Shown: positions 41,579 through 50,210, numbered from the stretch's first letter. The stretch is DNA of 64,000 nucleotides from Amycolatopsis echigonensis (GCF_014174495.1 NZ_JACJHR010000001.1:244461-308460), one strand, 5' to 3'. Numbers and translations are program-made. The notes: generated by a model from the sequence alone, not told the origin.

Positions 41579-42255
41579 CACTCGTCACCCGGCACGCCAT
41601 AGGACGGTGCAGCGGCAGGGTCGAGGCCGCGGGTCACGTAGTCGTCGCGCTGCGGGAGCCAGACGTCGAGGAGTTCGGCGAGCTGCTCGATCGGCTCGTC
41701 CGCCCAGTCCACGCGCAGATCCGTGACCGGCCAGTCCGCAGTGGACACGACGACGAGCCCGGCGGACCGCACCGGTCCTTCCTCGCCGCCCGCCGCGAGC
41801 CCGGCGCGCATGGCCGCGAGGAGACGCTGTTCGAGCTCGCCGCTCGCGTCGGCGAAAGCGTCCACCATGGACTGGGGGACGTGCTCGCCGGCCAGCATGT
41901 TGCCCGCCGCGACCACTCCGTCCGCCGTCGCCGACGCATGTGTACCGAGGGTTTTCGGGCCGCTGTAAGCGAAACCGGGTCCGGTGCGGCCGACCACAGT
42001 CAGCTGCCGGTACTCGATGTGCTCCGCCGCCGACGTGACGTCGGCGAGTGCTTTCTCCGGATCCCCGTGCTCGGCGAGCCGGTCGAGCAGCCGTCCGCCG
42101 AGCCGCGGGTCGGTGATGTTCTGCGAGGCCGCCGCGCCGAGGCCCGGGCGCAGGTGCGCGACGCGGGCGACGACCGCCGGACTGGACGAGCTGGCCGCGA
42201 TGCCGAACCGGACGGCGTTACCGGCGGTGTCGCGGGCGACGATCGAAAAGGTCAC
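41578..42255 (-). CDS. DUF1028 protein (Ntn-hydrolase-like)
   Basis: A 225-residue DUF1028 protein. FSIVARDTAGNAVRFGIAAS, VVARVAHLRPGLGAAASQN and TADGVVAAGNMLAG are family fingerprints. The fold is that of Ntn hydrolases and no reaction is established. DUF1028 genes often lie beside M20 hydrolases and RidA genes, as here. The GTG at 42255 follows GGAGGAGAA and overlaps the ridA stop (GTGA), so translation is coupled in the order ridA, DUF1028, M20. Confidence 0.85.
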   Translation of the reverse strand: MTFSIVARDTAGNAVRFGIAASSSSPAVVARVAHLRPGLGAAASQNITDPRLGGRLLDRLAEHGDPEKALADVTSAAEHIEYRQLTVVGRTGPGFAYSGPKTLGTHASATADGVVAAGNMLAGEHVPQSMVDAFADASGELEQRLLAAMRAGLAAGGEEGPVRSAGLVVVSTADWPVTDLRVDWADEPIEQLAELLDVWLPQRDDYVTRGLDPAAAPSYGVPGDE

Positions 42256-42674
42256 TTCTCCTCCTCCGGGATCACCGCGATCGCGTCGATCTCGCACAGC
42301 CATTCCGGCCGGGCGAGCGCGGACACGACCACGCCGGTCGAGATCGGGTGCACGCCTGTGGTCCAGCGCCCGACGGTGCGGTAGACGGCCTCGCGGTAGC
42401 GCGGGTCGACCAGGTAGATCGTGAGCTTGACCAGGTGCTCCATCCGGCTGCCCGCTTCTTCGAGCAGCATCTTGATGTTCGCCATCGCCCGCTCGGCCTG
42501 CGCGGCGACGTCACCGATCCCGACCGATTCGCTCGTGTCGAGGTCCTGCCCGATCTGGCCGCGGACGTAGACCGTCCCGTTGGCGACGACGGCCTGGCAC
42601 AGGTCGTTGTCGAGGTTCTGCTCCGGGTAGGTGTCCCGGGTGTTGAACGGGCGGATGCGACGGTGGACAGTCAC
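42252..42674 (-). CDS. RidA/YjgF family protein
   Basis: A 140-residue RidA-like protein, a trimeric enamine/imine deaminase family. VANGTVYVRGQIGQDL, VGIGDVAAQAERAMANIKML and IYLVDPRYREAVYRTVG match the family. The ending PEWLCEIDAIAVIP replaces the archetypal LVEIEAIA and the catalytic Arg, expected just before in archetypal RidA, is a Pro-Glu-Trp here, so it may belong to a Rid subfamily. It is the first gene of the operon; a LysR-type site lies 86-106 bp upstream. Confidence 0.85.
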   Translation of the reverse strand: MTVHRRIRPFNTRDTYPEQNLDNDLCQAVVANGTVYVRGQIGQDLDTSESVGIGDVAAQAERAMANIKMLLEEAGSRMEHLVKLTIYLVDPRYREAVYRTVGRWTTGVHPISTGVVVSALARPEWLCEIDAIAVIPEEEK

Positions 42675-42739
42675 TGCGTGGCCTTCCGTGCGGCGGTCGT
42701 CGGACGCCTCAGCCTGACCGCGCGGCCGAGGTTCTGTCC

Positions 42740-42789
42740 AGTAGATCTTTCCGGACCAATGCATCGGAATCAGTGATGCAATCTGCATC
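42740..42789 (-). promoter_or_regulatory. Two-part LysR-type site of the ridA operon
   Basis: TGCAT-N11-ATGCA (42760-42780) is a perfect T-N11-A LysR box. On the minus strand, 9 bp past it, stands AAAGATCTACT (42750-42740), which recurs as AAAGCTCTGCT at the same spacing before the aldehyde dehydrogenase gene. A further TGCATC half-site lies at 42784-42789. The box starts 85 bp from the ridA GTG. Confidence 0.75.
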
Positions 42790-42900
42790 GGGAAAACAGA
42801 TCTTGAGTGCCGGAAACATCTGTTGGACACGGGCAGTGCGGGCCGTGAGGATCCGGGGAGACGGCGCTGAACCGCGCTGAAGCCGGAGCGGAGGTCTGGG

Positions 42901-44142
42901 ATGTCGAGCGAACAGGTGGAGGCCCTCGTCGTGGGCGGGGGACAGGCCGGCCTGGCGATGAGCGAGCACCTGAGCGAGTGCGGCGTGCCGCACCTCGTCC
43001 TGGAGCGGAACCGGATCGCCGAACGCTGGCGGACGGAGCGCTGGGACTCGCTCGTCGCGAACGGCCCCGCGTGGCACGACCGGTTCCCCGGCCTGGAATT
43101 CCCCGACGTGGCCCCCGGCGAATTCGCGTCGAAGGACCAGGTCGCGGCGTATTTCGAGGCGTACGCGGAGAAAATCGCCGCGCCGGTCCGCACCGGGGTC
43201 GAGGTGACGTCGGTGCGGAGGCACGAGGGCAGGCCCGGGTTCCGCGCCGAAACCTCGGACGGAACCGTCGACGCCCGGTTCGTCATCGCCGCGACCGGTC
43301 CGTTCCAGCGGCCGGTGATCCCGCCGATCGTGCCCGCCGACGCCGGTCCGGTGCAGCTCCACTCGAGCGGCTACCGGAACCCGGAGCAGCTTCCCGAAGG
43401 TGCGGTGCTGGTGGTCGGCGCGGGTTCGTCGGGCGTGCAGATCGCCGAGGAACTGCGTCGTGCGGGACGCGAGGTGTACCTGTCCGTCGGCCCGCACGAC
43501 CGTCCGCCGCGCAGCTACCGCGACCGCGACTTCTGCTGGTGGCTCGGCGTTCTGGGCAAGTGGGACGCCGAAACGCCGCCCGCCGGCGCGGAACACGTGA
43601 CCATCGCGGTCAGCGGCGCGCGCGGCGGGCACACCGTGGACTTCCGCGCGCTGGCCGGGCTCGGCATCACGCTCGTCGGCATGACCGGCGCGTATGCCGA
43701 CGGCAAGCTCAGCTTCGCGACGGACCTGGCGAAGAACATCGCGGCGGGCGACGAGAATTACCTTGCCCTGCTTGACGAAGCCGACGCCTACGTGGCCCGC
43801 AACGGGCTCGACCTGCCCGAGGAACCGTCCGCCCGCGAGTTGGGCCCGGACCCGGAGTGCGTCACCGATCCGGTGCTGGAGCTGGATCTGGCCGCCGCCG
43901 GAGTGACCTCGATCGTCTGGGCGACCGGGTTCGCCGTCGACTACAGCTGGCTGCAGGTCGACGCCTTCGACGAGAACGGACGGCCGAAGCACCGCCGCGG
44001 CGTGTCTGTCGCGCCCGGCGTGTACTTCATCGGCCTGCCGTGGCTGGCGCGGCGCGGGTCGAGTTTCATCTGGGGCGTATGGCATGACGCGAAATTCGTG
44101 GCAGATCACGTCGCGATCCAGCGCGGGTACCAGAACTTCTGA
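42901..44142 (+). CDS. Flavin-containing monooxygenase-like oxidoreductase
   Basis: A 413-residue two-dinucleotide-domain flavoprotein. The FAD loop is VVGGGQAGLAMSEHL, the NADP loop VVGAGSSGVQIAEEL, and the late ATG motif IVWATGFAVDYSWL. It lacks the full FMO and BVMO fingerprints, so it belongs to the CzcO-like putative oxidoreductase/monooxygenase group. It is divergent from the ridA operon, sharing the region with the LysR-type site, and converges on the LysR gene, so it may be part of the same pathway. Confidence 0.85.
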   Translation: MSSEQVEALVVGGGQAGLAMSEHLSECGVPHLVLERNRIAERWRTERWDSLVANGPAWHDRFPGLEFPDVAPGEFASKDQVAAYFEAYAEKIAAPVRTGVEVTSVRRHEGRPGFRAETSDGTVDARFVIAATGPFQRPVIPPIVPADAGPVQLHSSGYRNPEQLPEGAVLVVGAGSSGVQIAEELRRAGREVYLSVGPHDRPPRSYRDRDFCWWLGVLGKWDAETPPAGAEHVTIAVSGARGGHTVDFRALAGLGITLVGMTGAYADGKLSFATDLAKNIAAGDENYLALLDEADAYVARNGLDLPEEPSARELGPDPECVTDPVLELDLAAAGVTSIVWATGFAVDYSWLQVDAFDENGRPKHRRGVSVAPGVYFIGLPWLARRGSSFIWGVWHDAKFVADHVAIQRGYQNF

Positions 44143-44173
44143 TCGAGTGGGCGGCGCGGGTTCGCTCGCGCCG

Positions 44174-45085
44174 CTATCGCGAGTACATGGCGCGGCACAG
44201 CTCTCGGAATTCCTGTGCTCGCCGCGTGAGCCGCACGCCGCGCATCGTCGCGAGCACGATCTCCAGCGACGGAACATCGTCGGTCAGAGCGAGCGGCACG
44301 ACGCTGGCGCCCGCGTAAGTCGTGTCATTCGGCGGACGCTGGTTGAGCAACGCGAATCCGTGCCCGGACGCCACCAGCGCCCGCACGGTCTCGTACCCGC
44401 TGGTCCGATGCCGGATCCGCGGCGCCACCCCGGCGTCGCTGAGGATCGATTGCAGGTACTCCCGGCTGTGCGGCAGGTCGAGCAGCACCATCGGCTCGTC
44501 CGCCAGGTCCTGCAGCGACACCTTGCGGCTCTTCCGCCGGGCGAGCCGGTGGTCCTCGGAGACGAGCGCGTACGGAGCGGCGGTACCGACCACCTCGCGG
44601 TCGATGTCGTCGTCGAGGTCGTAGCCGTACAGCATCGCGAGTTCGGTTTCCCCGGCCCGCAGCGCGGCCTTGAGCGCTTTGTGCTCGCCCTCGCGCAGCG
44701 ACACGTGGACGCGCGGGTGCCGAGCCTCGAATTCGGCCAGCAGGCTCGGCAGGCGGAACGGCGCGAGCGTGGTGAAGCAGCCGACGGTGAGCGTCCCGAC
44801 CAGGTCGGTGCCGGATTGCCGGGCGGTTTCGACCAGTTCCGCGCCGTGCGCCAGGAAATCCAGCACCCGCTTGTAGAACTCCTCGCCGGCGGTGGTCAGG
44901 CTGAGCCCGCGGGCGTGGTGGCGCAGCAGGAACTGCACGCCCATTTCCTTCTCGAGCTGCGCGATCGCCGTCGAAACGGCCGACTGCGACACCATCAGCT
45001 CCTTCGACGCGGCTGTCATGCTCAGATGCCGCGCGGCCGCCTCGAAGTAGCGCAGCTGCACGAGGGTGAAGGAAGGCTCGCTCAT
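44174..45085 (-). CDS. LysR family regulator of the amine/amino acid region
   Basis: A 303-residue LysR-type protein: winged helix 8-65 (LVQLRYFEAAARHLSMTAAS, SQSAVSTAIAQLEKEMG), then the effector domain with GTLTVGCFTTLAPFRLPSLL. It begins 14 bp after the amine oxidase stop on the same strand, so both are probably one transcript, and it is the natural candidate to bind the identical two-part sites before ridA and the aldehyde dehydrogenase. It resembles the LysR protein at 4386 in its effector domain. Confidence 0.87.
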   Translation of the reverse strand: MSEPSFTLVQLRYFEAAARHLSMTAASKELMVSQSAVSTAIAQLEKEMGVQFLLRHHARGLSLTTAGEEFYKRVLDFLAHGAELVETARQSGTDLVGTLTVGCFTTLAPFRLPSLLAEFEARHPRVHVSLREGEHKALKAALRAGETELAMLYGYDLDDDIDREVVGTAAPYALVSEDHRLARRKSRKVSLQDLADEPMVLLDLPHSREYLQSILSDAGVAPRIRHRTSGYETVRALVASGHGFALLNQRPPNDTTYAGASVVPLALTDDVPSLEIVLATMRGVRLTRRAQEFRELCRAMYSR

Positions 45086-45099
45086 GCCGACATCCTGCC

Positions 45100-47001
45100 T
45101 CAGTGGCAGCAATCGGGACGCTGCGGTTGCGGGGCGGGCGTGTCCAGCGCCGGATTGGCGTCGAAGAATCCGCTGGGTTTGAGCGTGAACCCGGTGTGGT
45201 CGACGGGCATGATCGGCCAGTCCTCGGTGCGCGGATAGTGCGTGAGCCCGAAGGTGTGCCACACGACGAGGTCGGCGCCGTCGAGGTCGCGGTCGGCCTG
45301 GATCCAGGTGTCGATGCCGGTCTTGCCGTCGTTCTGGTTGACGTACTCGCCCGCCGGGAAGCGCTCGTCCTCGGCGTAGGCGGTGACCCACAGGTGTTTG
45401 CGGGTGAAGGCGGCGCGGCGGGCGATGGACGACGCGTCGTCGGCCAGCAACGGCGGCAGGCCTTCCGGGTGCAGCGTGTACCCGACCGGTTTACCGAGCG
45501 CGTTGCGGGACTCGGGATTGCTGATCCGCCAGGTGCGGCCGAGATTGCCGTCGGCGAGCCGGGCTGCCTCGGATTCCTTGGCCAGCCTGGTGATCTTCCG
45601 GGTGAAGGCGTTGCCGTATGGATTGCCGGGGCCGATCGGGACTCGCTGCACGTCGATCTCGTCGACCGCATTGGAGAGGCCGTCGACCATCATGTCGAGC
45701 CGCGCGGAGAACAGGTGCTGGTGGAACGGCGCGCCGATGCCGGGGGCGATTTCAGCGGCCCACGGATAGTCGTCGTCGGCGGGGAAGGCCGAGGTGAAGA
45801 CGATGCCGGTGGCTTTGCACTCGAGCTCGATCGTGCCGTCGAGGTAGAGATACCAGTAGAAGCCGTAATCGTAATTGCCGACGGTGACGAAGAACGAGAT
45901 CACCAGCCGACGCTGCCGCCGGGTGGAGGCACTCCCGTTGTAGTGGTCAGTGTGCTTCCACAGCACGCCGGCGTCTTCCTCGTGCATGCAGATCGCGTTG
46001 GCGATGGTGTGCGGCTGGCCGTCGTCGTCGTGCACGGTGGCGTCGAAGTAGCGGATCTCGCCGAGGCAGTCGCAGCCCAGGGTGAGGGAGTTGGCTTCCT
46101 TGCCCAGCGAGTATTCGCCCGCGTCGAAGTAGTTCTGCCAGAACCGGACCGGGCTGGGGTCGCCGTAGGGCACGACCATCTCGGCGACCGAGGCGCGGTA
46201 GACCACCGGACGCAGCCGTTCGCCGTCCTGGAACCCGATTTGGTGCAGAGTAAGACCTTCGACCGCGGTGAAGCCGATCCGGAACTGCCACTTCTCCCAC
46301 GTGACGACGTCGTCCTCGACGATGAAGCTCGGGCCCTCGGGCTGGGTGATCACGATGGGCTTCTGGGTCGTCCGGGCCGGCCGGTCGAGGTGGTAGTCGT
46401 AGGCGGTGCGCGGAATCTCGGCCGGACCGTCGTCGACCAGGCCGTGCACGCGGCCGGCGATCAGGTCGACGTAGGCCACGACGCCGTCGATCGGATGCGC
46501 CCAGAGGTTGTCGTCTTTGTTGAGCTGCAGGAACGCCAGGCAGCGCACGAGCCGCAGCCCGGTTTCGCCGGGAAGGTCGAAGCATCCGGCGCTCAACGCG
46601 GAGATCCGGACCGAACGCGGTTCCTCGATGCCGCGGCGGCGCATCGCCGCGTTCCACGCCTCGTCCTTCCAGAGGATCTCCTCGACCAGGTCGAACTCCT
46701 CGTGCAGGATCGGCGGCTGCCCCTCGGCCACGACGTCGACCGCCCGGTCGGCCACGATCTCGCCGCTGGTCAGCGACACGATCGTCTCGCGCACCGCGCC
46801 GGTCTTCCGGTGGAGCAGCAGCGAGCGGACGCGGCGGTCCACCGGGTCGCCCGGCCGCCAGGCCAGCACAGCCGCCTTCGCCGGTTCGAGCAGCGAGACG
46901 AGGGCGAACCGGGTGCTCTCGGTCGCGATGCCGGCTTCGACCAGCAGCGCGCGGTTGCGGGCGACCTCGTCTTCGGCCAGGCGCGAGAGGGGGTGGGCCA
47001 T
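45100..47001 (-). CDS. Copper-containing primary amine oxidase
   Basis: A 633-residue quinoprotein amine oxidase that converts a primary amine, O2 and water to aldehyde, ammonia and H2O2. The tyrosine that becomes topaquinone is Tyr377 in TVGNYDYGF; the catalytic base is Asp293 in YFDAGEYS; two copper His are in HQHLF (427, 429) and the third in THYPRTEDWP. There is no signal peptide, so it is cytoplasmic, like the Arthrobacter phenylethylamine and histamine oxidases. The aldehyde would go to the ALDH at 47734. A 28-bp palindrome lies just upstream. Confidence 0.92.
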   Translation of the reverse strand: MAHPLSRLAEDEVARNRALLVEAGIATESTRFALVSLLEPAKAAVLAWRPGDPVDRRVRSLLLHRKTGAVRETIVSLTSGEIVADRAVDVVAEGQPPILHEEFDLVEEILWKDEAWNAAMRRRGIEEPRSVRISALSAGCFDLPGETGLRLVRCLAFLQLNKDDNLWAHPIDGVVAYVDLIAGRVHGLVDDGPAEIPRTAYDYHLDRPARTTQKPIVITQPEGPSFIVEDDVVTWEKWQFRIGFTAVEGLTLHQIGFQDGERLRPVVYRASVAEMVVPYGDPSPVRFWQNYFDAGEYSLGKEANSLTLGCDCLGEIRYFDATVHDDDGQPHTIANAICMHEEDAGVLWKHTDHYNGSASTRRQRRLVISFFVTVGNYDYGFYWYLYLDGTIELECKATGIVFTSAFPADDDYPWAAEIAPGIGAPFHQHLFSARLDMMVDGLSNAVDEIDVQRVPIGPGNPYGNAFTRKITRLAKESEAARLADGNLGRTWRISNPESRNALGKPVGYTLHPEGLPPLLADDASSIARRAAFTRKHLWVTAYAEDERFPAGEYVNQNDGKTGIDTWIQADRDLDGADLVVWHTFGLTHYPRTEDWPIMPVDHTGFTLKPSGFFDANPALDTPAPQPQRPDCCH

Positions 47002-47012
47002 GCGCGTCTCCT

Positions 47013-47040
47013 CATTCTTTGCGGTCTAGCGCAAAGAATG
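47013..47040. promoter_or_regulatory. 28-bp palindrome between amine oxidase and tetR
   Basis: Perfect 11-bp arms CATTCTTTGCG and CGCAAAGAATG flank GTCTAG. It starts 12 bp before the amine oxidase ATG and is 95 bp from the tetR start, so the divergently encoded TetR protein is the likely ligand and would block amine oxidase transcription or early elongation. Confidence 0.75.
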
Positions 47041-47134
47041 CGCCGTGGCGGTCGGGCCTGGCAAGGCCCTTAAGGGGCGGATTCTCCGGAACCGGTACTG
47101 GGTTTTTCGATGCACGTCATCAATAATCCTGGAC

Positions 47135-47743
47135 GTGGCACGACCCAAGGACCAGGCGAAGCGGCGCGACGAGCTGGTGGCGGCGGCCGCCCGCGCGATC
47201 CGGGCGCGGGGGCTGGCCGGCCTCCGCGTGCGCGACGTCGCCGAGGAGGCCGGGCTGTCGGCGGGCTCGGTCAGCTACTACTACCCGGACCTCGACGATC
47301 TGCTGTTCGAGCTGCACCGCGACGCGGTGGACCGGTTCTACTGGGCGCGGGCGCGCGCGGCGGAGGCGGAGGAGGATCCGGTCCGGCGGCTGGTGCGGCT
47401 GGTCGACGCGGGGCTTCCCGCCGGGGAAGGCGATCCGCTGTGCCGGGTGCTGTACGAAATGCACGTCCACGCGGCGCGCAACCCGGCGCACGCGGTGCTG
47501 ATGACCGCGCTGTGGGACCGCGAGGTGTCGCTGTACTCGGCCGCGCTCGCGCACGGCCAGGACACCGGGGCGTTCCAGTTGCGCTCGCCCGCAGCGGACA
47601 TCGCGGCGAACGCGGTGGCGCTGGAGGACGCCTACGGCCTGCATCTCGCCGGGCGCAACACCAGCTTGTCTGCAGGCAGGACGCGCGAGCTGATGCTGGG
47701 ATATCTGGCCGCGGAAACCGGACGCGATCTCGGTCAGGCGTAG
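47135..47743 (+). CDS. TetR family regulator of the amine oxidase operon
   Basis: A 202-residue BetI-like TetR protein. The helix-turn-helix includes LAGLRVRDVAEEAGLSAGSV and SYYYPDLDDLLFELH. The GTG at 47135 starts VARPKDQAKRRDELV, the usual N-terminus; an AATAAT at 47122-47127 only 7 bp before it suggests a leaderless message. It is divergent from the amine oxidase gene across a 28-bp palindrome, and its last 10 bp overlap the convergent aldehyde dehydrogenase. Confidence 0.85.
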   Translation: MARPKDQAKRRDELVAAAARAIRARGLAGLRVRDVAEEAGLSAGSVSYYYPDLDDLLFELHRDAVDRFYWARARAAEAEEDPVRRLVRLVDAGLPAGEGDPLCRVLYEMHVHAARNPAHAVLMTALWDREVSLYSAALAHGQDTGAFQLRSPAADIAANAVALEDAYGLHLAGRNTSLSAGRTRELMLGYLAAETGRDLGQA

Positions 47744-49194
47744 GCCGTCCAGACCGTCTTGAGGCCGGTGTACTTGTCGAACGAATGCAGTGAAAGGTCG
47801 CGGCCGAAGCCGGACTGCTTGAAGCCGCCGAACGGGGTCGCGACGCTGAGCGCGTCCACTGTGTTCACCGAGACCGTCCCGGCGTGGATTGCATCCGAGA
47901 GGCGGTGTGCGCGGGCGAGGTCGCGGGTCCAGACTGACGCGGCGAGGCCGTATGCGGTGTCATTCGCCAGCCTGATCGCGTCCGCTTCAGTCTCAAAGGG
48001 CTGCGTTGCGAGCACGGGTCCGAATAGTTCGTCGGTGACCAGCGGATCGTCCGCGCGCAGGTCAGTCACGATGGTCGGGTCCAGGAACGCGCCCCGGCGA
48101 GTGCCGCCAGCGACGACGGTTCCGCTGCTGGCCTCGACGGCGGCCAGCACCCGCGCCGCCGCGCTCTCGTCGATCATCGGGCCCAGTCTCGTGGCCGGGT
48201 CCAGCGGATCGCCGGGCACCCACGCGGCGACCTTCTCCCGCAGCAGGGCGAGGAATTCGTCGGCTGCCGCGGCCTGGACGAGGAGGCGGGTCGTCGCCGA
48301 GCAGACCTGGCCGGAGTTCGCGCAGAAACCGAACGCGACCAGGTCCGCGGCGGCGTCGAGGTCCGCGTCGGCGAACACCGCGACCGGGCTCTTGCCGCCG
48401 CATTCGAGCCAGACCTGTTTGAGGTTCGACTCCCCGGCGTAGCGCAGGAACAGCCCGCCCACCGGTGTCGACCCGGTGAAAGCGAGGACGTCGACGTCCG
48501 GATGCCGTCCGAGCGCCTGCCCCGCGGTCTCGCCGAAGCCCGGCACGACGTTGAGCACTCCGTCCGGAATTCCCGCCTCCGCCGCGAGTTCTCCCAGCCG
48601 CAGGGCGGAGAGCGGGGATTGCTCGGCGGGTTTGAGGACGACGCTGTTGCCCGCGGCCAATGCCGGAGCGAGTTTCCACCCGGCGATGTCGAGCGGGAAG
48701 TTCCACGGCACGACCGCGCCCACCACACCGAGCGGCACGCGCCGGATCGCGGCGAAAGCGCCCGGAGGGGTGGGCGCGACCTCGTCGTTGCGTTTGTCGA
48801 GAGCTTCGGCGTACCACGCGAAACACTCGGCGGTCGCGGGCACGTCCTGGCCGAACGTGTCCGAGATCGGACGGCCGACGTCGAGGGTGTCGCAGAGCGC
48901 CAGTTCCCGTCCGTGCGCACGGATGAGCTCGGCCAGCCTCCTGAGGCGCTTCTTGCGTTCGGCGATGGCGAGCCGGGACCAGCGGCCGTCCTCGAACGCT
49001 CGCCGCGCGGAGGCGACCGCGGCGTCGATCTCGTCTCGGCCGCATTCGGCCACGTGGGCGACCGGGTGCCCGGTGGCCGGGTTGACGGTGGCGAAAGTCC
49101 TGCCGGACTTGGCGTCGAGCCAATCACCGTCCACAAAGGCCGCCGTACGGGGACGCAATTGCGCAGCCTCGTGCACCCAGTCGCCCTGGTTCAT
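47734..49194 (-). CDS. Aldehyde dehydrogenase, PuuC/phenylacetaldehyde type
   Basis: A 486-residue NAD(P) aldehyde dehydrogenase. PWNFPLDIAGWKLAPALAAG, FTGSTPVGGLF, ECGGKSP (general base Glu) and NSGQVCSATTRLLV (nucleophile Cys) are intact. It resembles enzymes that oxidise aminoaldehydes or phenylacetaldehyde formed by amine oxidases, which fits the copper amine oxidase next door. Its promoter has the same two-part LysR-type site as ridA, so both are probably activated together. Confidence 0.88.
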   Translation of the reverse strand: MNQGDWVHEAAQLRPRTAAFVDGDWLDAKSGRTFATVNPATGHPVAHVAECGRDEIDAAVASARRAFEDGRWSRLAIAERKKRLRRLAELIRAHGRELALCDTLDVGRPISDTFGQDVPATAECFAWYAEALDKRNDEVAPTPPGAFAAIRRVPLGVVGAVVPWNFPLDIAGWKLAPALAAGNSVVLKPAEQSPLSALRLGELAAEAGIPDGVLNVVPGFGETAGQALGRHPDVDVLAFTGSTPVGGLFLRYAGESNLKQVWLECGGKSPVAVFADADLDAAADLVAFGFCANSGQVCSATTRLLVQAAAADEFLALLREKVAAWVPGDPLDPATRLGPMIDESAAARVLAAVEASSGTVVAGGTRRGAFLDPTIVTDLRADDPLVTDELFGPVLATQPFETEADAIRLANDTAYGLAASVWTRDLARAHRLSDAIHAGTVSVNTVDALSVATPFGGFKQSGFGRDLSLHSFDKYTGLKTVWTAYA

Positions 49195-49252
49195 TCTCGG
49201 AACCGCCTTTCGTCGCTTCCGCTCACTATCGCCAGGTACCGCGGTGCGGGAA

Positions 49253-49293
49253 AGCAGAGCTTTTCGCTGCCGTGCATCAGGCGAATCGATGCA
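49253..49293 (-). promoter_or_regulatory. Two-part LysR-type site of the aldehyde dehydrogenase gene
   Basis: TGCAT-N11-ATGCA (49273-49293) is a perfect T-N11-A box and, 9 bp towards the gene, AAAGCTCTGCT (49263-49253 on the minus strand) matches nine of eleven bases of the ridA counterpart. The box begins 79 bp from the ATG, close to the 86 bp seen at ridA. Confidence 0.75.
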
Positions 49294-49296
49294 ACG

Positions 49297-50058
49297 TCAC
49301 TGCGTCAGCTCCCACAGCGATGCCCACTGCTCGGCAGTCAAGTCGCGCGGGAGTGCCTGCGGCAACAGGCGGTTCCGGGCCAGCCAGGTGTGCGCCGCGC
49401 GGGCGCTGACGCGGCCGGTGCGGGGAAGGATCCCGCCCAGCCCTCGGCCGCGTCCGGTGAAGACTGCGCGGACGAACTCCTGGTACCCCGCCTGATCAGG
49501 GACGAGCGGGTCCGTGCGGCGGGTGATCACGAGGATTCCGCCGTCCACGGCCGGGCGAGGGCGGAACGCGTGCGCCGGGACCCGGGCCGGGACGGCGAAT
49601 TCGAACCACGGCCACCAGGCAGCGGTCATCTGGGAAGCCCCGCCGATTCCGGCCCGGCGACGGGCGACTTCCCATTGCACCAGCAGCACCGCGAGTTCCC
49701 AGTGCGGCTGCCGGAACAGCCGCCGCAAGGTCGCGGTGGTGAGGTGGAAGGGAAGATTGCCGACGACGGTGTGCGGAACCTCGGGCAGCCGATGCCGGAG
49801 CAGATCGTCGTGGACGACTTTGACGTGGTCGCCGGTGCGCCGAGCCAGGCGGCGGGCGCGGCGGGGATCGAGTTCGACCGCGGTCAGCGGGCGGCCGGTG
49901 CGGCTGAGCGGGAGGGTCAGCGCGCCGTCGCCCGCGGCGAGTTCCGCGAGGGGACCGGTCGTGCGGGCGGCGGCAGTGCAGACAGCGGCGATGACGGCGG
50001 GGTCGGCCAGGAAGTTCTGGCCGAGTTCGTGCCGTCCGCCGTAAGGTCGGGCAGACAT
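49297..50058 (-). CDS. Erm-type 23S rRNA adenine N6-methyltransferase
   Basis: A 253-residue rRNA adenine methyltransferase of the Erm/KsgA family. HELGQNFLADPAVI, the SAM loop ELAAGDGALTLPLSRTG, DLLRHRLPEVPHTVVGNLPFHL with the catalytic NLPF, and the RNA-binding PAHAFRPRPAVDGGIL are all there. The C-terminus and VQWEVARRRAG favour Erm over KsgA. Erm enzymes methylate A2058 and cause macrolide-lincosamide-streptogramin B resistance; whether this one does is untested. A short leader-peptide frame lies about 100 nt upstream. Confidence 0.85.
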   Translation of the reverse strand: MSARPYGGRHELGQNFLADPAVIAAVCTAAARTTGPLAELAAGDGALTLPLSRTGRPLTAVELDPRRARRLARRTGDHVKVVHDDLLRHRLPEVPHTVVGNLPFHLTTATLRRLFRQPHWELAVLLVQWEVARRRAGIGGASQMTAAWWPWFEFAVPARVPAHAFRPRPAVDGGILVITRRTDPLVPDQAGYQEFVRAVFTGRGRGLGGILPRTGRVSARAAHTWLARNRLLPQALPRDLTAEQWASLWELTQ

Positions 50059-50159
50059 GAGGATGCGGACTCCGCGCAGGAAGAAGCGACCCGGGGGCCA
50101 GGAAGGCGGCCCGGACGGACAACGGGGGAGAGCGCGGCGGAGCGGTGTGCGCCCGGCGC

Positions 50160-50210
50160 TCAGGCGTTGCGGAGGCGAGTCACTGCGTATGCGGCGAAAG
50201 CGGCACCCAT
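50160..50210 (-). CDS. Possible erm leader peptide
   Basis: A 16-codon frame encodes MGAAFAAYAVTRLRNA and ends 101 nt before the erm start. TAGGCT, a fair -10 hexamer, ends 7 bp before its ATG, so the message would be leaderless, and an A/T-rich run (AAAACT, minus strand 50256-50251) lies near the -35 position, as in WhiB7 promoters. Erm genes are commonly controlled by ribosome stalling in such leaders. No mRNA hairpin was worked out, so this stays tentative. Confidence 0.3.
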   Translation of the reverse strand: MGAAFAAYAVTRLRNA

